DNA of 64,000 nucleotides, taken from Glycomyces albidus. Its GTDB lineage: Bacteria > Actinomycetota > Actinomycetes > Mycobacteriales > Micromonosporaceae. Numbering within the stretch: the stretch's first letter is position 1; each line of letters begins with the position of its first letter. The notes under the pieces were generated by a model. It made no database searches and was not told where the DNA came from. It saw nothing but the letters and a program-made list of their open reading frames with translations. Location of the stretch: NCBI RefSeq assembly GCF_009451885.1, contig NZ_WIAO01000026.1, forward strand, positions 1 through 64,000. Direction: 5' to 3'. Positions 1 through 8,604 of the stretch are shown piece by piece. A program made the translations under genes and the position numbers.

Positions 1-327
1 GGCGGGCAGCGCGAAGCGGGCGCCGCCCGCGGCGGCCGCGTGGGCGAGGCGTTCGAGGTCGGGGAAGTCCTTGAGCGCGTGGAAGACCGGGAGGGTGATG
101 CCGTGCTCGATGCCGACCTGGTCGCGGACGGCGTCGGCGAGTCGGTTGACCCAGGGGATGCCGTCGGGGTCGGCGCCGGTGAGTCCGGCGAGGCGGAGGG
201 TGGCGCGTTCGACGGAGACGGTGGTGTGGCTGCGTGCGAGGTCCACGACGGGCTGGGCGGCGGTGGCGGCGAGGCGGCGGGCGCGGGCGACGAGGTCGGC
301 GTCGAGGGGCATGAGCGGGGTGGTCAT
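1..327 (-). CDS. kamD: D-lysine 5,6-aminomutase alpha subunit, N-terminal part (cut by window edge)
   Basis: The first 109 codons of a leftward gene are visible; the rest lies outside the window. The N-terminus (MTTPLMPLDADLVARARRLA, later ERATLRLAGLTGADPDGIPW) resembles KamD, the PLP- and adenosylcobalamin-dependent large subunit that moves the terminal amino group of D-lysine or L-beta-lysine to carbon 5. The cobalamin-binding KamE partner would be expected just beyond position 1. The ATG at 327-325 overlaps the TGA of the upstream dehydrogenase gene in an ATGA junction, so the two are translationally coupled. The assignment rests on N-terminal similarity and on pathway neighbours on both sides. 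The catalytic core is not visible, so activity cannot be judged. Confidence 0.8.
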   Translation of the reverse strand, partial: MTTPLMPLDADLVARARRLAATAAQPVVDLARSHTTVSVERATLRLAGLTGADPDGIPWVNRLADAVRDQVGIEHGITLPVFHALKDFPDLERLAHAAAAGGARFALPA

Positions 328-1376
328 GCGTGCACTCCTCCGATGCGGGCGGTGAACAGCTCTTTGAGGCGCGGGTGGGCGTTCATGAGGTGGAGCGCGT
401 AGTCGGCGTGGCCGGGGACGTAGCCGTTGCCGATGAGCATCTCGACGTCGGCGGCGAGTCCTTCGGCGCCGAGGGCGGCCTGCGGGAAGGAGGTGGCCAT
501 GGAGAAGAAGACGACGGTGCCGCCGGTGGCGGTGGCGAGGATGGCGCCGTGTTCGCAGCCGGGGACGTCGACGCAGACGACGGTGACGTCGGCGCCGCGG
601 CCGCCGAGCGCCTCGTTCACCGCTTCGGCGAGGCCGAGGGGGTCGGTGGCGTCGGCGACGGCGATCGCGTCGGCGAGGCCGAGGCGCCGCATCTGGGCGG
701 CTTCGATCTCGTCGCGGACGACGGCGAGGACGGTCGCGGCGCGGGCGTCCTTGGCGGCGGCGAGGGAGAGGGACCCGGACTTGCCGGCGGCGCCGAGGAC
801 GGCGACGGTGGGTGCGGAGTGGTAGCGGCGGGAGACGACGCGGCGGACGAGGGCGGGGGCGCCGCAGACGTCGAAGACGGCGAGGGCGAGGTGTTCGGGG
901 AGGTCGTCGGGGAGGGGGGCGGCGATGGAGCGGCCGAAGAGGATGGCGGTTCCGGCGGCGGGGACCTGCTCGGACAGGCCGTCCCAGCGGGCCAGGCCGT
1001 CGGTGATGCGCAGCGGGGTGAGGGTGAGGGAGACGAGGGTGGCGACCTTCTGGCCGGTCTTGAGGCCGAGCGGGGAGCGGGGGCCGACGGCGTCGACGGT
1101 GCCGATGAGCATGCCGCCGGAGCCGGTGACGGGGTTCTGCATCTTGCCGCGGGCTTCGATGATGGCGAGGACCTCGGCGCGGACGGCGTCGCCGTCGCCG
1201 CCGTGCTTGCCGTGGAGCTGCCGGTAGGAGGCGGCGTCGAGGTTGAGGCGCTCGACGCTGATGCGGACCTCGTCGTCGGCGATCTCGGGGTCGGGGTCGA
1301 GCCGGTCGGCCGCTTGTGGCAGCGCTCCGGCGGGGCTGACGACTCGGTGCGATCCGACGGGTGAGCCTGTCGACAT
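324..1376 (-). CDS. kdd: L-erythro-3,5-diaminohexanoate dehydrogenase
   Basis: A 350-residue NAD(P)-dependent dehydrogenase that oxidatively deaminates 3,5-diaminohexanoate to 3-keto-5-aminohexanoate in the lysine aminomutase pathway. The N-terminus (VGSHRVVSPAGALPQAADRL) matches the GTHRVxxPKGxLPQ-type opening of Kdd. A Rossmann-like segment, VAVLGAAGKSGSLSLAAAKD, lies near residue 185. I chose the ATG at 1376 rather than an upstream in-frame ATG at 1415 because it has an AAGGGCGG-type ribosome site in front and leaves the family N-terminus intact. It is first in a leftward unit with kamD and diverges from kamA and kce. This arrangement strongly supports the pathway role. Both cytoplasmic partners of its substrate and product are encoded next to it. 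Confidence 0.88.
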   Translation of the reverse strand: MSTGSPVGSHRVVSPAGALPQAADRLDPDPEIADDEVRISVERLNLDAASYRQLHGKHGGDGDAVRAEVLAIIEARGKMQNPVTGSGGMLIGTVDAVGPRSPLGLKTGQKVATLVSLTLTPLRITDGLARWDGLSEQVPAAGTAILFGRSIAAPLPDDLPEHLALAVFDVCGAPALVRRVVSRRYHSAPTVAVLGAAGKSGSLSLAAAKDARAATVLAVVRDEIEAAQMRRLGLADAIAVADATDPLGLAEAVNEALGGRGADVTVVCVDVPGCEHGAILATATGGTVVFFSMATSFPQAALGAEGLAADVEMLIGNGYVPGHADYALHLMNAHPRLKELFTARIGGVHA

Positions 1377-1432
1377 CGTTGCCGCCCTTCTTCGCTCTGT
1401 TGTGGCTGAAAACAAGGAGTTGATCGAATCTC

Positions 1433-1461
1433 AATATGCGAGACCTAGCGAGCAACTGTAA
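1433..1461 (-). promoter_or_regulatory. Candidate promoter for kdd-kamD
   Basis: On the minus strand TTACAG (1461-1456) and CATATT (1438-1433) are separated by 17 bases in the 170-bp gap between the divergent kdd and kamA starts. Spacing and hexamers fit a vegetative actinobacterial promoter, and transcription would start about 50 bases before the kdd ATG. I did not find an equally good promoter for kamA in the same gap. Confidence 0.35.
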
Positions 1462-1546
1462 CGGAAGGTTATCCTCGTCACAAGGCGGTCTACCCCCGTC
1501 TGCGACGTCTCTCCGGGCCGAACATCCCGGACATGGAGGTGAGAAC

Positions 1547-3019
1547 GTGGCCGATCGACCATACGAGGCGACAGCGCCCGTAGTGATCGAGCAGCCGTAC
1601 CAGTACCGGCGCCGCCGGCTGGTCGAGCCGGACTGGACGCGGTTCCCCGGCTGGGCGGACGTGACGGAGGCCGACTGGGCTTCGGCGCAGTGGCAGCGCG
1701 CGCACTGCGTCAAGAACGTGAAGCAGCTTCGCGCGGTCCTGGGCGACCGGCTCCACGACTCGTTCTACGAGGACCTGGAGGCCGACGTCGCGCAGTCGGC
1801 GACGATGTCGATGCTGCTGCCCCCGCAGATGCTCAACACGATGGTCCCCGCGGTCGAGGAGACCGGCGCGGGCTCGTGGACCGATGCGTTCTACGCCGAC
1901 CCGGTCCGCCGCTACATGCTCCCGGTCGCCTCCGATCGGCACCCCGACTGGCCCTCCCACCCCTTCGCGACCCGCGACTCCCTGCACGAGCACGACATGT
2001 GGGCGGTCGAGGGCCTGACCCACCGCTACCCCACCAAGGTCCTCGCCGAGCTGCTCTCGACCTGCCCCCAGTACTGCGGACACTGCACCCGCATGGACCT
2101 CGTCGGCAACTCCACCCCCACGGTCGACAAGCGGCGGCTCGCCCTGAAGCCGGTCGACCGGCAGACGGCGATCCTCGACTACCTCCAGAAGCACCCGGGC
2201 GTACGGGACGTGGTCGTCTCCGGCGGCGACGTGGCGAACCTGCCGTGGCGCCAGCTCGAGTCGTTCCTGGAGCGGCTCCTGGAAGTGGAGACGATCCGCG
2301 ACATCCGCCTGGCCACGAAGGCGCTCATGGGCCTGCCGCAGCACTGGCTCCAGGACGAGATCGTCGACGGGATGGGGCGCATCGCCAAGACCGCCGCCGA
2401 CCGGGGCGTGAACCTCGCGATCCACACGCACGTCAACCACGTCAACTCGGTGACCCCGGCGGTGGCGAGGGCCGCGGCCGCGATGCTCGACGCTGGCGTG
2501 CGCGACGTGCGCAACCAGGGCGTGCTCATGCGCGGCGTCAACGACACCCAGGCCGACCTGCTCGACCTGTGCTTCGCGCTCCAGGGCGAGGCGAACATCC
2601 TGCCGTACTACTTCTACATGTGCGACATGATCCCCAACGCCGAGCACTGGCGGACCTCGGTCGCGCAGGCGCAGGACCTCCAGACCGCGATCATGGGCTA
2701 CCTGCCCGGGTACGCGACCCCGCGGATCATCTGCGACGTCCCGATGGTCGGCAAGCGGTGGGTCCACCAGCTCTCCGAGTACGACCGGGAGCTGGGGATC
2801 TCGTATTGGACGAAGAACTACCGGACCTCGCTGGAGGCCGACGACCCGGACGCGCTGACGCGCCGGTACCCGTTCTACGACCCGATCGACACGCTGCCGA
2901 AGGCCGGGCAGGAGTGGTGGCGGAACATGCACCCGCCGGTCCAGGCCCGGGAGGCCGGGAACGCGGCCGCGGTCAAGTCCCGGGAGGCCGCGGCCCGCCA
3001 GGACGCGGAGGTCGGATGA
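1547..3019 (+). CDS. kamA: Lysine 2,3-aminomutase (radical SAM, PLP)
   Basis: A 490-residue radical SAM enzyme that interconverts L-lysine and L-beta-lysine, the first step of the aminomutase pathway. The cluster-binding motif CPQYCGHC gives Cys173, Cys177 and Cys180 (CxxxCxxC). The PLP lysine is probably Lys403 in the segment DVPMVGKRW, corresponding to the PGGGGK lysine of clostridial enzymes. The GTG at 1547 is chosen as the start because GGAGGTGAGAAC directly precedes it; the open frame extends upstream but without a ribosome site. The protein is longer than the roughly 416-residue clostridial enzyme, as is usual for the actinobacterial KamA branch. Its stop overlaps the kce start (ATGA). 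An EF-P lysylation enzyme (EpmB) is unlikely given length and neighbours. Confidence 0.88.
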   Translation: MADRPYEATAPVVIEQPYQYRRRRLVEPDWTRFPGWADVTEADWASAQWQRAHCVKNVKQLRAVLGDRLHDSFYEDLEADVAQSATMSMLLPPQMLNTMVPAVEETGAGSWTDAFYADPVRRYMLPVASDRHPDWPSHPFATRDSLHEHDMWAVEGLTHRYPTKVLAELLSTCPQYCGHCTRMDLVGNSTPTVDKRRLALKPVDRQTAILDYLQKHPGVRDVVVSGGDVANLPWRQLESFLERLLEVETIRDIRLATKALMGLPQHWLQDEIVDGMGRIAKTAADRGVNLAIHTHVNHVNSVTPAVARAAAAMLDAGVRDVRNQGVLMRGVNDTQADLLDLCFALQGEANILPYYFYMCDMIPNAEHWRTSVAQAQDLQTAIMGYLPGYATPRIICDVPMVGKRWVHQLSEYDRELGISYWTKNYRTSLEADDPDALTRRYPFYDPIDTLPKAGQEWWRNMHPPVQAREAGNAAAVKSREAAARQDAEVG

Positions 3020-3855
3020 CCGGGACGCTCATCACGGTGGCGCCCACCGGGGCCGAGGTCGACAAGGCCGCGGTCCCGGCGCTCCCGGTGACGCTCGACG
3101 AGCTGGTGGCGACCGCGGTGAAATGCGAGCAGGCGGGCGCCTCGATCATCCACGTGCACCTGCGCGACGACGCCGCCAAGCCGACGCTCGACCCGGTTCG
3201 ACTGCGCGATGCCGTTGCGGCCCTTCGGGAGTCGACGGACCTGATCGTGCAGCTCTCGACGGGCGGATCGGTGCGCGACGGCGAGGCGGCCCGCCTCGCG
3301 GTCCTCGACGCCGAACCGGACATGGCCTCCTGCACGATGGGCACCGTGAACTTCGGCGACGACGTGTTCACCAACCGCTGGGAGTTCGTGGTGCGGCTGC
3401 ACGAGCGGATGCGGGAGCTCGCGGTCGTGCCCGAGTACGAGCTGTTCGACCTCGGGCACCTCGCGGCGCTGGAGCGGCTGCTCGACCAGCACGGCCTGCC
3501 GTTCGGCGAGCACGTGCACGTCGACTTCGTGCTCGGCGTCCCCGGCGGGGCCGCGGGCGACGCGTCCACGGTGACCGCGTTCGCCGAAGGCGTCCGCCGG
3601 TACCTGCCCTCGGGGACCACGTTCTCCGCCACGGGCATCGGGAGGACGACCCTGCCGGTCATGTTCGCGTCGCTCGCGCACGGCGGGCACCTGCGGGTCG
3701 GCATGGAGGACACCGTGTCCTTCGCGCGGCGCCGGCCGGTCACGGGCAACGACGAGCTGGTCGCGCGCGCCGCCGAGGCCGCGGCGCTGGCCCAGCGCCC
3801 GGCGATCACCACGGTCGAGGCGCGCAAGCTCCTGCGGATGCGCGACGCCGACTAG
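3016..3855 (+). CDS. kce: 3-keto-5-aminohexanoate cleavage enzyme (BKACE/DUF849)
   Basis: A 279-residue zinc TIM-barrel enzyme of the beta-keto acid cleavage family. Kce condenses 3-keto-5-aminohexanoate with acetyl-CoA to give acetoacetate and 3-aminobutyryl-CoA. The zinc ligands are recognisable: His46 and His48 in IIHVHLRDD and Glu231 in RVGMEDTV, matching the His-His-Glu triad of characterised Kce. Length is normal for the family. BKACE enzymes have many substrates, so the specific call depends on context: kamA overlaps it by four bases and kdd, which makes its substrate, is divergently encoded. A strong terminator follows immediately, which makes kamA-kce a two-gene unit. Confidence 0.88.
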   Translation: MTGTLITVAPTGAEVDKAAVPALPVTLDELVATAVKCEQAGASIIHVHLRDDAAKPTLDPVRLRDAVAALRESTDLIVQLSTGGSVRDGEAARLAVLDAEPDMASCTMGTVNFGDDVFTNRWEFVVRLHERMRELAVVPEYELFDLGHLAALERLLDQHGLPFGEHVHVDFVLGVPGGAAGDASTVTAFAEGVRRYLPSGTTFSATGIGRTTLPVMFASLAHGGHLRVGMEDTVSFARRRPVTGNDELVARAAEAAALAQRPAITTVEARKLLRMRDAD

Positions 3856-3863
3856 GTCGGCGA

Positions 3864-3898
3864 CGAGGGGCCCGGCCGTATCGCGGCCGGGCCCCTCG
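3864..3898 (+). terminator. Strong hairpin terminator after kamA-kce
   Basis: A perfect 15-bp inverted repeat (3864-3878 with 3884-3898) and a 5-base loop begins 8 bases after the kce stop. There is no U-tract, as is common for actinobacterial terminators. It may also end the convergent DinB transcript. Confidence 0.8.
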
Positions 3899-3983
3899 AG
3901 TGTCGCCCGCGGGGCTCGGCCGAGCGGCGTCCACGTCGCGAGGTCCTGGCGATCGCCGGGGACGCGCCCGGCAGGCCCAGCCC

Positions 3984-4541
3984 CTAGAACCTCGCCCGGT
4001 AGAGGTCTCGGAGCAGGCAGATCTCGGCGCCGTGGGCCATGGTCTCGCGGTTGAGGTGGAGGAGCAGCGCGCCCATGGAGTCCTTCGCGAACGGTCCTCC
4101 CTTGGGGCCCAAGGGGGCTTCGAAGGCCTCGTCGCTGAGGGCGGCGACGGCGCCGTGCCAGTGCCGGTAGGAGCGTTCGAGGGTGGCGATCGCCTCGCCG
4201 GCGGTGGCGGGGAGCGGTTCGGGCCACAGGCGGCGGTCGAACATGCCGGCGTCCTCGAGGCCCTCGTGGGGTCCGAAGTAGGCGCGGGCGCGGATGCCGA
4301 GGACGTCGCGGGCGACGTGGATCATCCGCCAGGCGATGGTGGTGACCGGCGGCGGAACGGGCGCCGGGTCCGCCTCGTCCATCACCAGCGCGCCCGACTC
4401 GTCGGGACGCAGGGTCCAGCAGCCGTCGACCGGCTCCCAGAGGTACTCCTCGTCGGTCAGGCCCTCGAGCCGGGGACGCAGGTGGAAGTCCCAGTAGAAC
4501 TCGAGCTGCCCGAGGACGGCTTCACGCCAGTTCACGCTCAT
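3984..4541 (-). CDS. DinB-family putative metal-dependent protein
   Basis: A 185-residue protein with the four-helix DinB/YfiT-like pattern. His residues in the helices WRMIHVARDVLG and LHLNRETMAHGAE are plausible metal ligands. The family includes mycothiol- or bacillithiol-dependent transferases and many proteins of unknown role, so no substrate is claimed. The ATG at 4541 is preferred over one ten codons upstream because the protein then begins with MSVNWREAVLGQLEFYWDFH, typical for the family. It converges on kce across the terminator and is otherwise isolated. Confidence 0.65.
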   Translation of the reverse strand: MSVNWREAVLGQLEFYWDFHLRPRLEGLTDEEYLWEPVDGCWTLRPDESGALVMDEADPAPVPPPVTTIAWRMIHVARDVLGIRARAYFGPHEGLEDAGMFDRRLWPEPLPATAGEAIATLERSYRHWHGAVAALSDEAFEAPLGPKGGPFAKDSMGALLLHLNRETMAHGAEICLLRDLYRARF

Positions 4542-4621
4542 GGCCTCGACCTTATGGCAGGGCACCGACACGCGGTCGGGCCCGGCCGCGGCGCGACCGG
4601 GCCCTTGCTCCGCGCTCCGCG

Positions 4622-4927
4622 CTAGTCCGCCGCCCTCCAGCGGCGGCCGAAGCCCGTCAGGACACCGCCGATCAACAGGTACACCAGAGCGGCGAGACCG
4701 TAGTTGACGACGGCTCTCACCTTCGGGTCGTCGATGGTGAACATGTCCCGGAACAGCCAGGAGAACCAGTTCGCCAAGTCCGCGATGAACGCGACCAGGG
4801 GATTGCCGGCGTTGGCTTCGAGCAGCACGAAGGCGAGGTGCAGCAGGATGATCAGGGCGATGAGCCCGAACACGATCGAGATGACGTGCGCGATCAGCGA
4901 ATTGTGCCGCGTCGCTACGTAAGGCAT
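4622..4927 (-). CDS. Small membrane protein of unknown function
   Basis: A 101-residue protein with a short N-terminal tail and two clear hydrophobic segments: about residues 12-35 (VISIVFGLIALIILLHLAFV) and 76-92 (YGLAALVYLLIGGVLTGF). Between them is an aromatic-rich stretch, NWFSWLFRDMF. A good ribosome site (GGAGGGAGTGG) precedes the ATG at 4927. It recalls YggT-like small membrane proteins, but I do not recognise a specific family. It is transcribed away from the ABC exporter genes and shares a 177-bp upstream gap with them. Confidence 0.65.
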   Translation of the reverse strand: MPYVATRHNSLIAHVISIVFGLIALIILLHLAFVLLEANAGNPLVAFIADLANWFSWLFRDMFTIDDPKVRAVVNYGLAALVYLLIGGVLTGFGRRWRAAD

Positions 4928-5104
4928 GACCACTCCCTCCACATCGGCAGTCGATGTTGGACAGGGGAGTTTCCCGGACGCCTCGGTCCCAAACGGGATC
5001 ACCGCAGGTTGGAACAGGTGCGCACTCGAGTGGAGGAATGCACCGTTTCGGGCGTGCCGCTCGGCGGATGCCGCACTGCCGGTCGGCAGGTAAGCTTGCG
5101 TCCC

Positions 5105-6754
5105 ATGCCCCCTGAACCCCGGCCGCTCACACCGATGCGGCTGTTCCTCCGGCAGGCGCGACCGAACCGGACGCGGCTGGTGCTCGGCTTCCTCTTCTAC
5201 GCGGGCGCGTCGTGCACCTCGATGCCGCAGCTCTGGATCGTCGGGAAGGTCATCGACGAAGGGCTCATCGCCCGCTCGACCCGCGACTTCGCGATCTGGC
5301 TCGCGGCGGCCGCCGCCCTGGTCGTCATCCAGCCCATCCTGTGGGCCAACGGGTTCCGGCAGTTCTCCACGGTCGAGGCGCGCAACCAGCGCGCGCTGGT
5401 GCGGGACCTGACCGACCGGCTCAACCGCTCCGGTGCGGCCGTGCGCGACCGGGTCTCCGCCGGCGAGCTGCTCAACCTGCCGAGCGAGGACGCCCGGCGC
5501 GCGGCCCGGGCGGTCAGCGACGCCGGGTTCTTCTTCAACACGCTCGTGATGTTCCTGGTCGGCTCGGCACTGGTGTGGTCGATCCACCCGCTGCTGGGCG
5601 TCGTCATCGTCAGCGGCAGCATGGTCACGGCGATCATCGCGGGGCCGCTGCTCGGGCGGCTCCAGTCGCGCCAGTCGGACTACCGGGCCCGCATCGGCGA
5701 CCTCTCCGCGCACGCCGCCGACATCGTCGGGGGCCTGCGGGTCCTGCGCGGCATCGGCGGCGACCTGCTCTTCGCCGCCCGGTACCGGGAGCGCTCGGAC
5801 GTGCTGCGCCGCAAGGGGTACGAGGTCGCGGGCGCGAGCTCGTGGATCTACGCGCTGCGGCACTCGATGCCGATCGTGTTCGTCGCGATCATCACCTGGG
5901 TGGGCGCGCTCCTGGCCGCCGGCGGGGCGATCACCATCGGCGGGCTGGCCGCGGCGTTCAGCTTCGCGACGATCTTCATCGCGGTCTCGGGCAACTTCAT
6001 CGGCACCTCGCAGTACCTCGTCGCGGCGTGGGTGGCGGCCAAGCGGATCGTGCGGGTCCTGCGGATCGAGCCGGACCTCGCCGACGCCGGCACCGCGCGG
6101 GGCGGGGGCGGCGAGCTGCGCGACCCCGAATCGGGCCTGGCCGTCCCGGTCTCGGGCCTCACCGTGGTCGTGACCGCCGAGACCGCGCCCGCGGCCGAGG
6201 CGTGCGAGCGGCTCGCGCGCTACCGCGACTCGGAGGCGGTCTGGGGCGGCCGGCCCCTCGACGAGTACGCGCTCGACGAGGTGCGGTCGCGGATCATGCT
6301 GCTCACCGACGAGGACCACCTGTTCACCGGGACGCTCGCCGAGACGATGCGCGTCCCCGAAGCCGAAGCGCACCAGGCGATCGAGGCCGCGTGCGCCGAC
6401 GACGTCGCCTCGCAGGGCATGGACCTCGTGGTCGAGGAGGGCGGCCGGAACCTCTCGGGAGGGCAGCGGCAGCGGCTGCGCCTGGCCAGGGCGCTCGCGG
6501 CGCGACCGGAGACGCTGCTGGCCGTCGAGCCGACCTCGGCCGTCGACGCCCACACCGAGTCGCTCATCGCCGCGAGGGTCGCCGGGTTCCGGGCCGGACG
6601 GGCGACGCTCGTGGTCACGACCTCGCCGCTGTGGCTCGCGCACGCCGACCGGGCCGTGTGGATGGTGGAGGGGAAGGTCCACGCGGTCGGGACCCACGCC
6701 GACCTCCTGGCCGAAGCCGACTACCGCCGACTCGCCTCCCACAGCGCCGACTGA
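5105..6754 (+). CDS. ABC exporter half-transporter A with degenerate nucleotide-binding domain
   Basis: A 549-residue TMD-NBD half transporter of the multidrug exporter type. The N-terminal 310 residues carry the six-helix membrane domain. The ATPase part keeps a perfect signature, LSGGQRQR, at about residue 450. It has lost Walker A completely: the GxxGxGKS/T region is replaced by a shortened GLTVVVTAETAPAAEACERL. Walker B is altered to LLAVEPTSAVD (Val for the Asp), and the H-loop His is missing (VVTTSPLW). It can therefore hardly bind or cleave ATP by itself, but can lend its signature to the partner encoded 26 bases downstream. Substrate is unknown. I read it as the structural or regulatory half of a heterodimer, not a pseudogene, because the frame is intact and of full length. 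Confidence 0.85.
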   Translation: MPPEPRPLTPMRLFLRQARPNRTRLVLGFLFYAGASCTSMPQLWIVGKVIDEGLIARSTRDFAIWLAAAAALVVIQPILWANGFRQFSTVEARNQRALVRDLTDRLNRSGAAVRDRVSAGELLNLPSEDARRAARAVSDAGFFFNTLVMFLVGSALVWSIHPLLGVVIVSGSMVTAIIAGPLLGRLQSRQSDYRARIGDLSAHAADIVGGLRVLRGIGGDLLFAARYRERSDVLRRKGYEVAGASSWIYALRHSMPIVFVAIITWVGALLAAGGAITIGGLAAAFSFATIFIAVSGNFIGTSQYLVAAWVAAKRIVRVLRIEPDLADAGTARGGGGELRDPESGLAVPVSGLTVVVTAETAPAAEACERLARYRDSEAVWGGRPLDEYALDEVRSRIMLLTDEDHLFTGTLAETMRVPEAEAHQAIEAACADDVASQGMDLVVEEGGRNLSGGQRQRLRLARALAARPETLLAVEPTSAVDAHTESLIAARVAGFRAGRATLVVTTSPLWLAHADRAVWMVEGKVHAVGTHADLLAEADYRRLASHSAD

Positions 6755-6780
6755 CCCGGCCCGTCGAAAGAGAAGGACGC

Positions 6781-8529
6781 ATGAGCACCATCGAAACCGC
6801 CCCGGTGCAGGGCCGGCTGCCGGTCGCGGAGCCCGCCGCGGTCCGCAGGGCCGTGGGGCGGCTGCTCGCGGCCGACCCGCGGCGCGCCTCGGCCGTCCTG
6901 CTGCTGTACCTGTTCGCGGCCGCGTTCAGCGTGTCCGTGCCGATCCTCCTCGGGAAGGTCGTCGACGGCATCGGGGCGGGCTGGAGCACCGGGCAGGTGA
7001 ACCTCGTGTGCGCGGTGATCCTGGGGTGCGTGTGCGTCCAGTTCGTGCTCAGCCGGCTCGGGCGCCTCGCCGGGTACCGGTTCGGCGAGCGCGCCGCCGC
7101 GCGGCTGCGCGAATCGGTCGTGGAGCGGGTCCTGTCGCTGCCGCTCGGACAGGTCGAGCGGGCCGGGCGCGGGGACCTCGGCACCCGGACCTCGTCCGAC
7201 GTCAACGTCGTCGCGGACATGCTGCGCGACAACGGGCCCTCGGTCGCGACCCTCGTCATCGAGGTGGTCGTGCTGTACATCGCCACGTTCGTCGCCAGCC
7301 CGGTCCTCGGGCTCGTGGCGCTGGTGACGGTGCCGCCGCTGTACCTGAGCGCGCGCCGCTACCTGCGGCGGGCGGCCCCGGCGTTCCTGGAGCAGCGGGC
7401 GGCCATGAGCGAGGCGGCCGAGACGATCAGCGCCTCCGGCGCGGGCGCGAGGACCGTGGAGTCCCTGGCGATGCAGGAGGAGCGGCGCGAGCTCGGCTAC
7501 CGCCGCGGTCAGTCCATGATGGACCGGATGCTGCGGGTGGTCGGGCTCCAGACGGACTTCTTCACGATCCTGCTCATGATCAACCGCGGCCAGCTCGTCA
7601 TCGTCACGCTCGCCGCCGGGATCTGGTACTTCCAGGGCGGGCTCACCCTCGGCACCGCGATCGCCGCCATCACCGTCACGGTGCGGATCGCCAACCCCAC
7701 CAACGGGGTCATGACCCAGCTCGGCGAGTTCCAGCAGGGCGCGGCCGCGCTCGCGCGCATCGAAGGGGTCAACCTGATCCCGGAGGAGCCGAGGCGGGCC
7801 GCACCGCGGGGATCGGACCTGCGCCTGGACGGCGTGACGTTCGGGTACGGCGACGGCCCCGACGTCCTCCACGGCCTCAGCCTCCACCCCGCGCCCGGCG
7901 AGCGGCTCGTCGTGGTCGGACCCTCCGGGGCCGGGAAGTCCACGATCGCCAGGCTCCTCGCCGGCATCGACAAGCCCCGCTCGGGGACCGCGACCCTCGG
8001 CGGCGTGCCCGTGTACGACATCGGCGTCGAGGAGCTGCGGCGGCACGTCGTCCTCGTGACGCAGGAGCACTACGTGTTCTCGGCGTCCCTGCGGGACAAC
8101 CTGATCCTGGCCGCGCCCGACGCCGGCGACGACCGGCTGCGGGACGCGCTGCGCCGCGTCGACGCCCGCTGGGCCCTCGACGAGGGACTCGACACGATGC
8201 TCGGCGACGAGCACCGCAAGCTCACCACCGCGGAGGCGCAGCAGATCGCGCTCGCCCGCGTCGTCATCGCCGACCCCGACATCGTCATCCTCGACGAGGC
8301 CACCGCCGGCATCGACCCCGCCAGCGCGGGGAACGTCGAGGCCGCGCTGGCCGCGGCCCTCGCGGGCCGCACGGTCGTCGCGATCGCCCACCAGCTCCAG
8401 GCGGCGCGGTCGGCCGACCGGATCGCGGTCGTGGAGCGCGGCCGGATCGCCGAGGCGGGCACGCACGAGGAGCTGCTCGCCGCGGGCGGGGTGTACGCCG
8501 GCCTCTGGCATGCGTGGCAAGGCGAATGA
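6781..8529 (+). CDS. ABC exporter half-transporter B, catalytic partner
   Basis: A 582-residue TMD-NBD half transporter. Walker A (GPSGAGKST, from residue 380), Walker B (DIVILDEAT, Asp505 region), Q-loop (VTQEHY) and H-loop (IAHQL) are intact. The signature is degenerate: LTTAEAQQIALARV replaces LSGGQ near residue 481. This is the mirror image of the protein encoded just upstream. In a heterodimer its Walker motifs would face the partner's good signature and form one working ATP site, while the second site would lack both parts. The gene has an AGAAGGAC ribosome site and follows its partner by 26 bases, so they form one operon. The transported compound cannot be deduced. Confidence 0.88.
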   Translation: MSTIETAPVQGRLPVAEPAAVRRAVGRLLAADPRRASAVLLLYLFAAAFSVSVPILLGKVVDGIGAGWSTGQVNLVCAVILGCVCVQFVLSRLGRLAGYRFGERAAARLRESVVERVLSLPLGQVERAGRGDLGTRTSSDVNVVADMLRDNGPSVATLVIEVVVLYIATFVASPVLGLVALVTVPPLYLSARRYLRRAAPAFLEQRAAMSEAAETISASGAGARTVESLAMQEERRELGYRRGQSMMDRMLRVVGLQTDFFTILLMINRGQLVIVTLAAGIWYFQGGLTLGTAIAAITVTVRIANPTNGVMTQLGEFQQGAAALARIEGVNLIPEEPRRAAPRGSDLRLDGVTFGYGDGPDVLHGLSLHPAPGERLVVVGPSGAGKSTIARLLAGIDKPRSGTATLGGVPVYDIGVEELRRHVVLVTQEHYVFSASLRDNLILAAPDAGDDRLRDALRRVDARWALDEGLDTMLGDEHRKLTTAEAQQIALARVVIADPDIVILDEATAGIDPASAGNVEAALAAALAGRTVVAIAHQLQAARSADRIAVVERGRIAEAGTHEELLAAGGVYAGLWHAWQGE

Positions 8530-8604
8530 GCGTTCCGGGTTTGACGGCGGCCCCTGCGGGGTTACGCTTCCTGGTCGCTGCAGGCAGTCTCGGGAGGATC
8601 GCTG

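Noticed and set aside
1547..3019. EpmB, the EF-P beta-lysylation aminomutase
   Set aside because: EpmB is much shorter (about 340 residues) and sits with efp or epmA. Here the neighbours are Kce, Kdd and KamD.
5105..6754. A pseudogene, because Walker A is missing
   Set aside because: The frame is intact, the membrane domain and signature are well kept, and the losses are complementary to those of the partner subunit.
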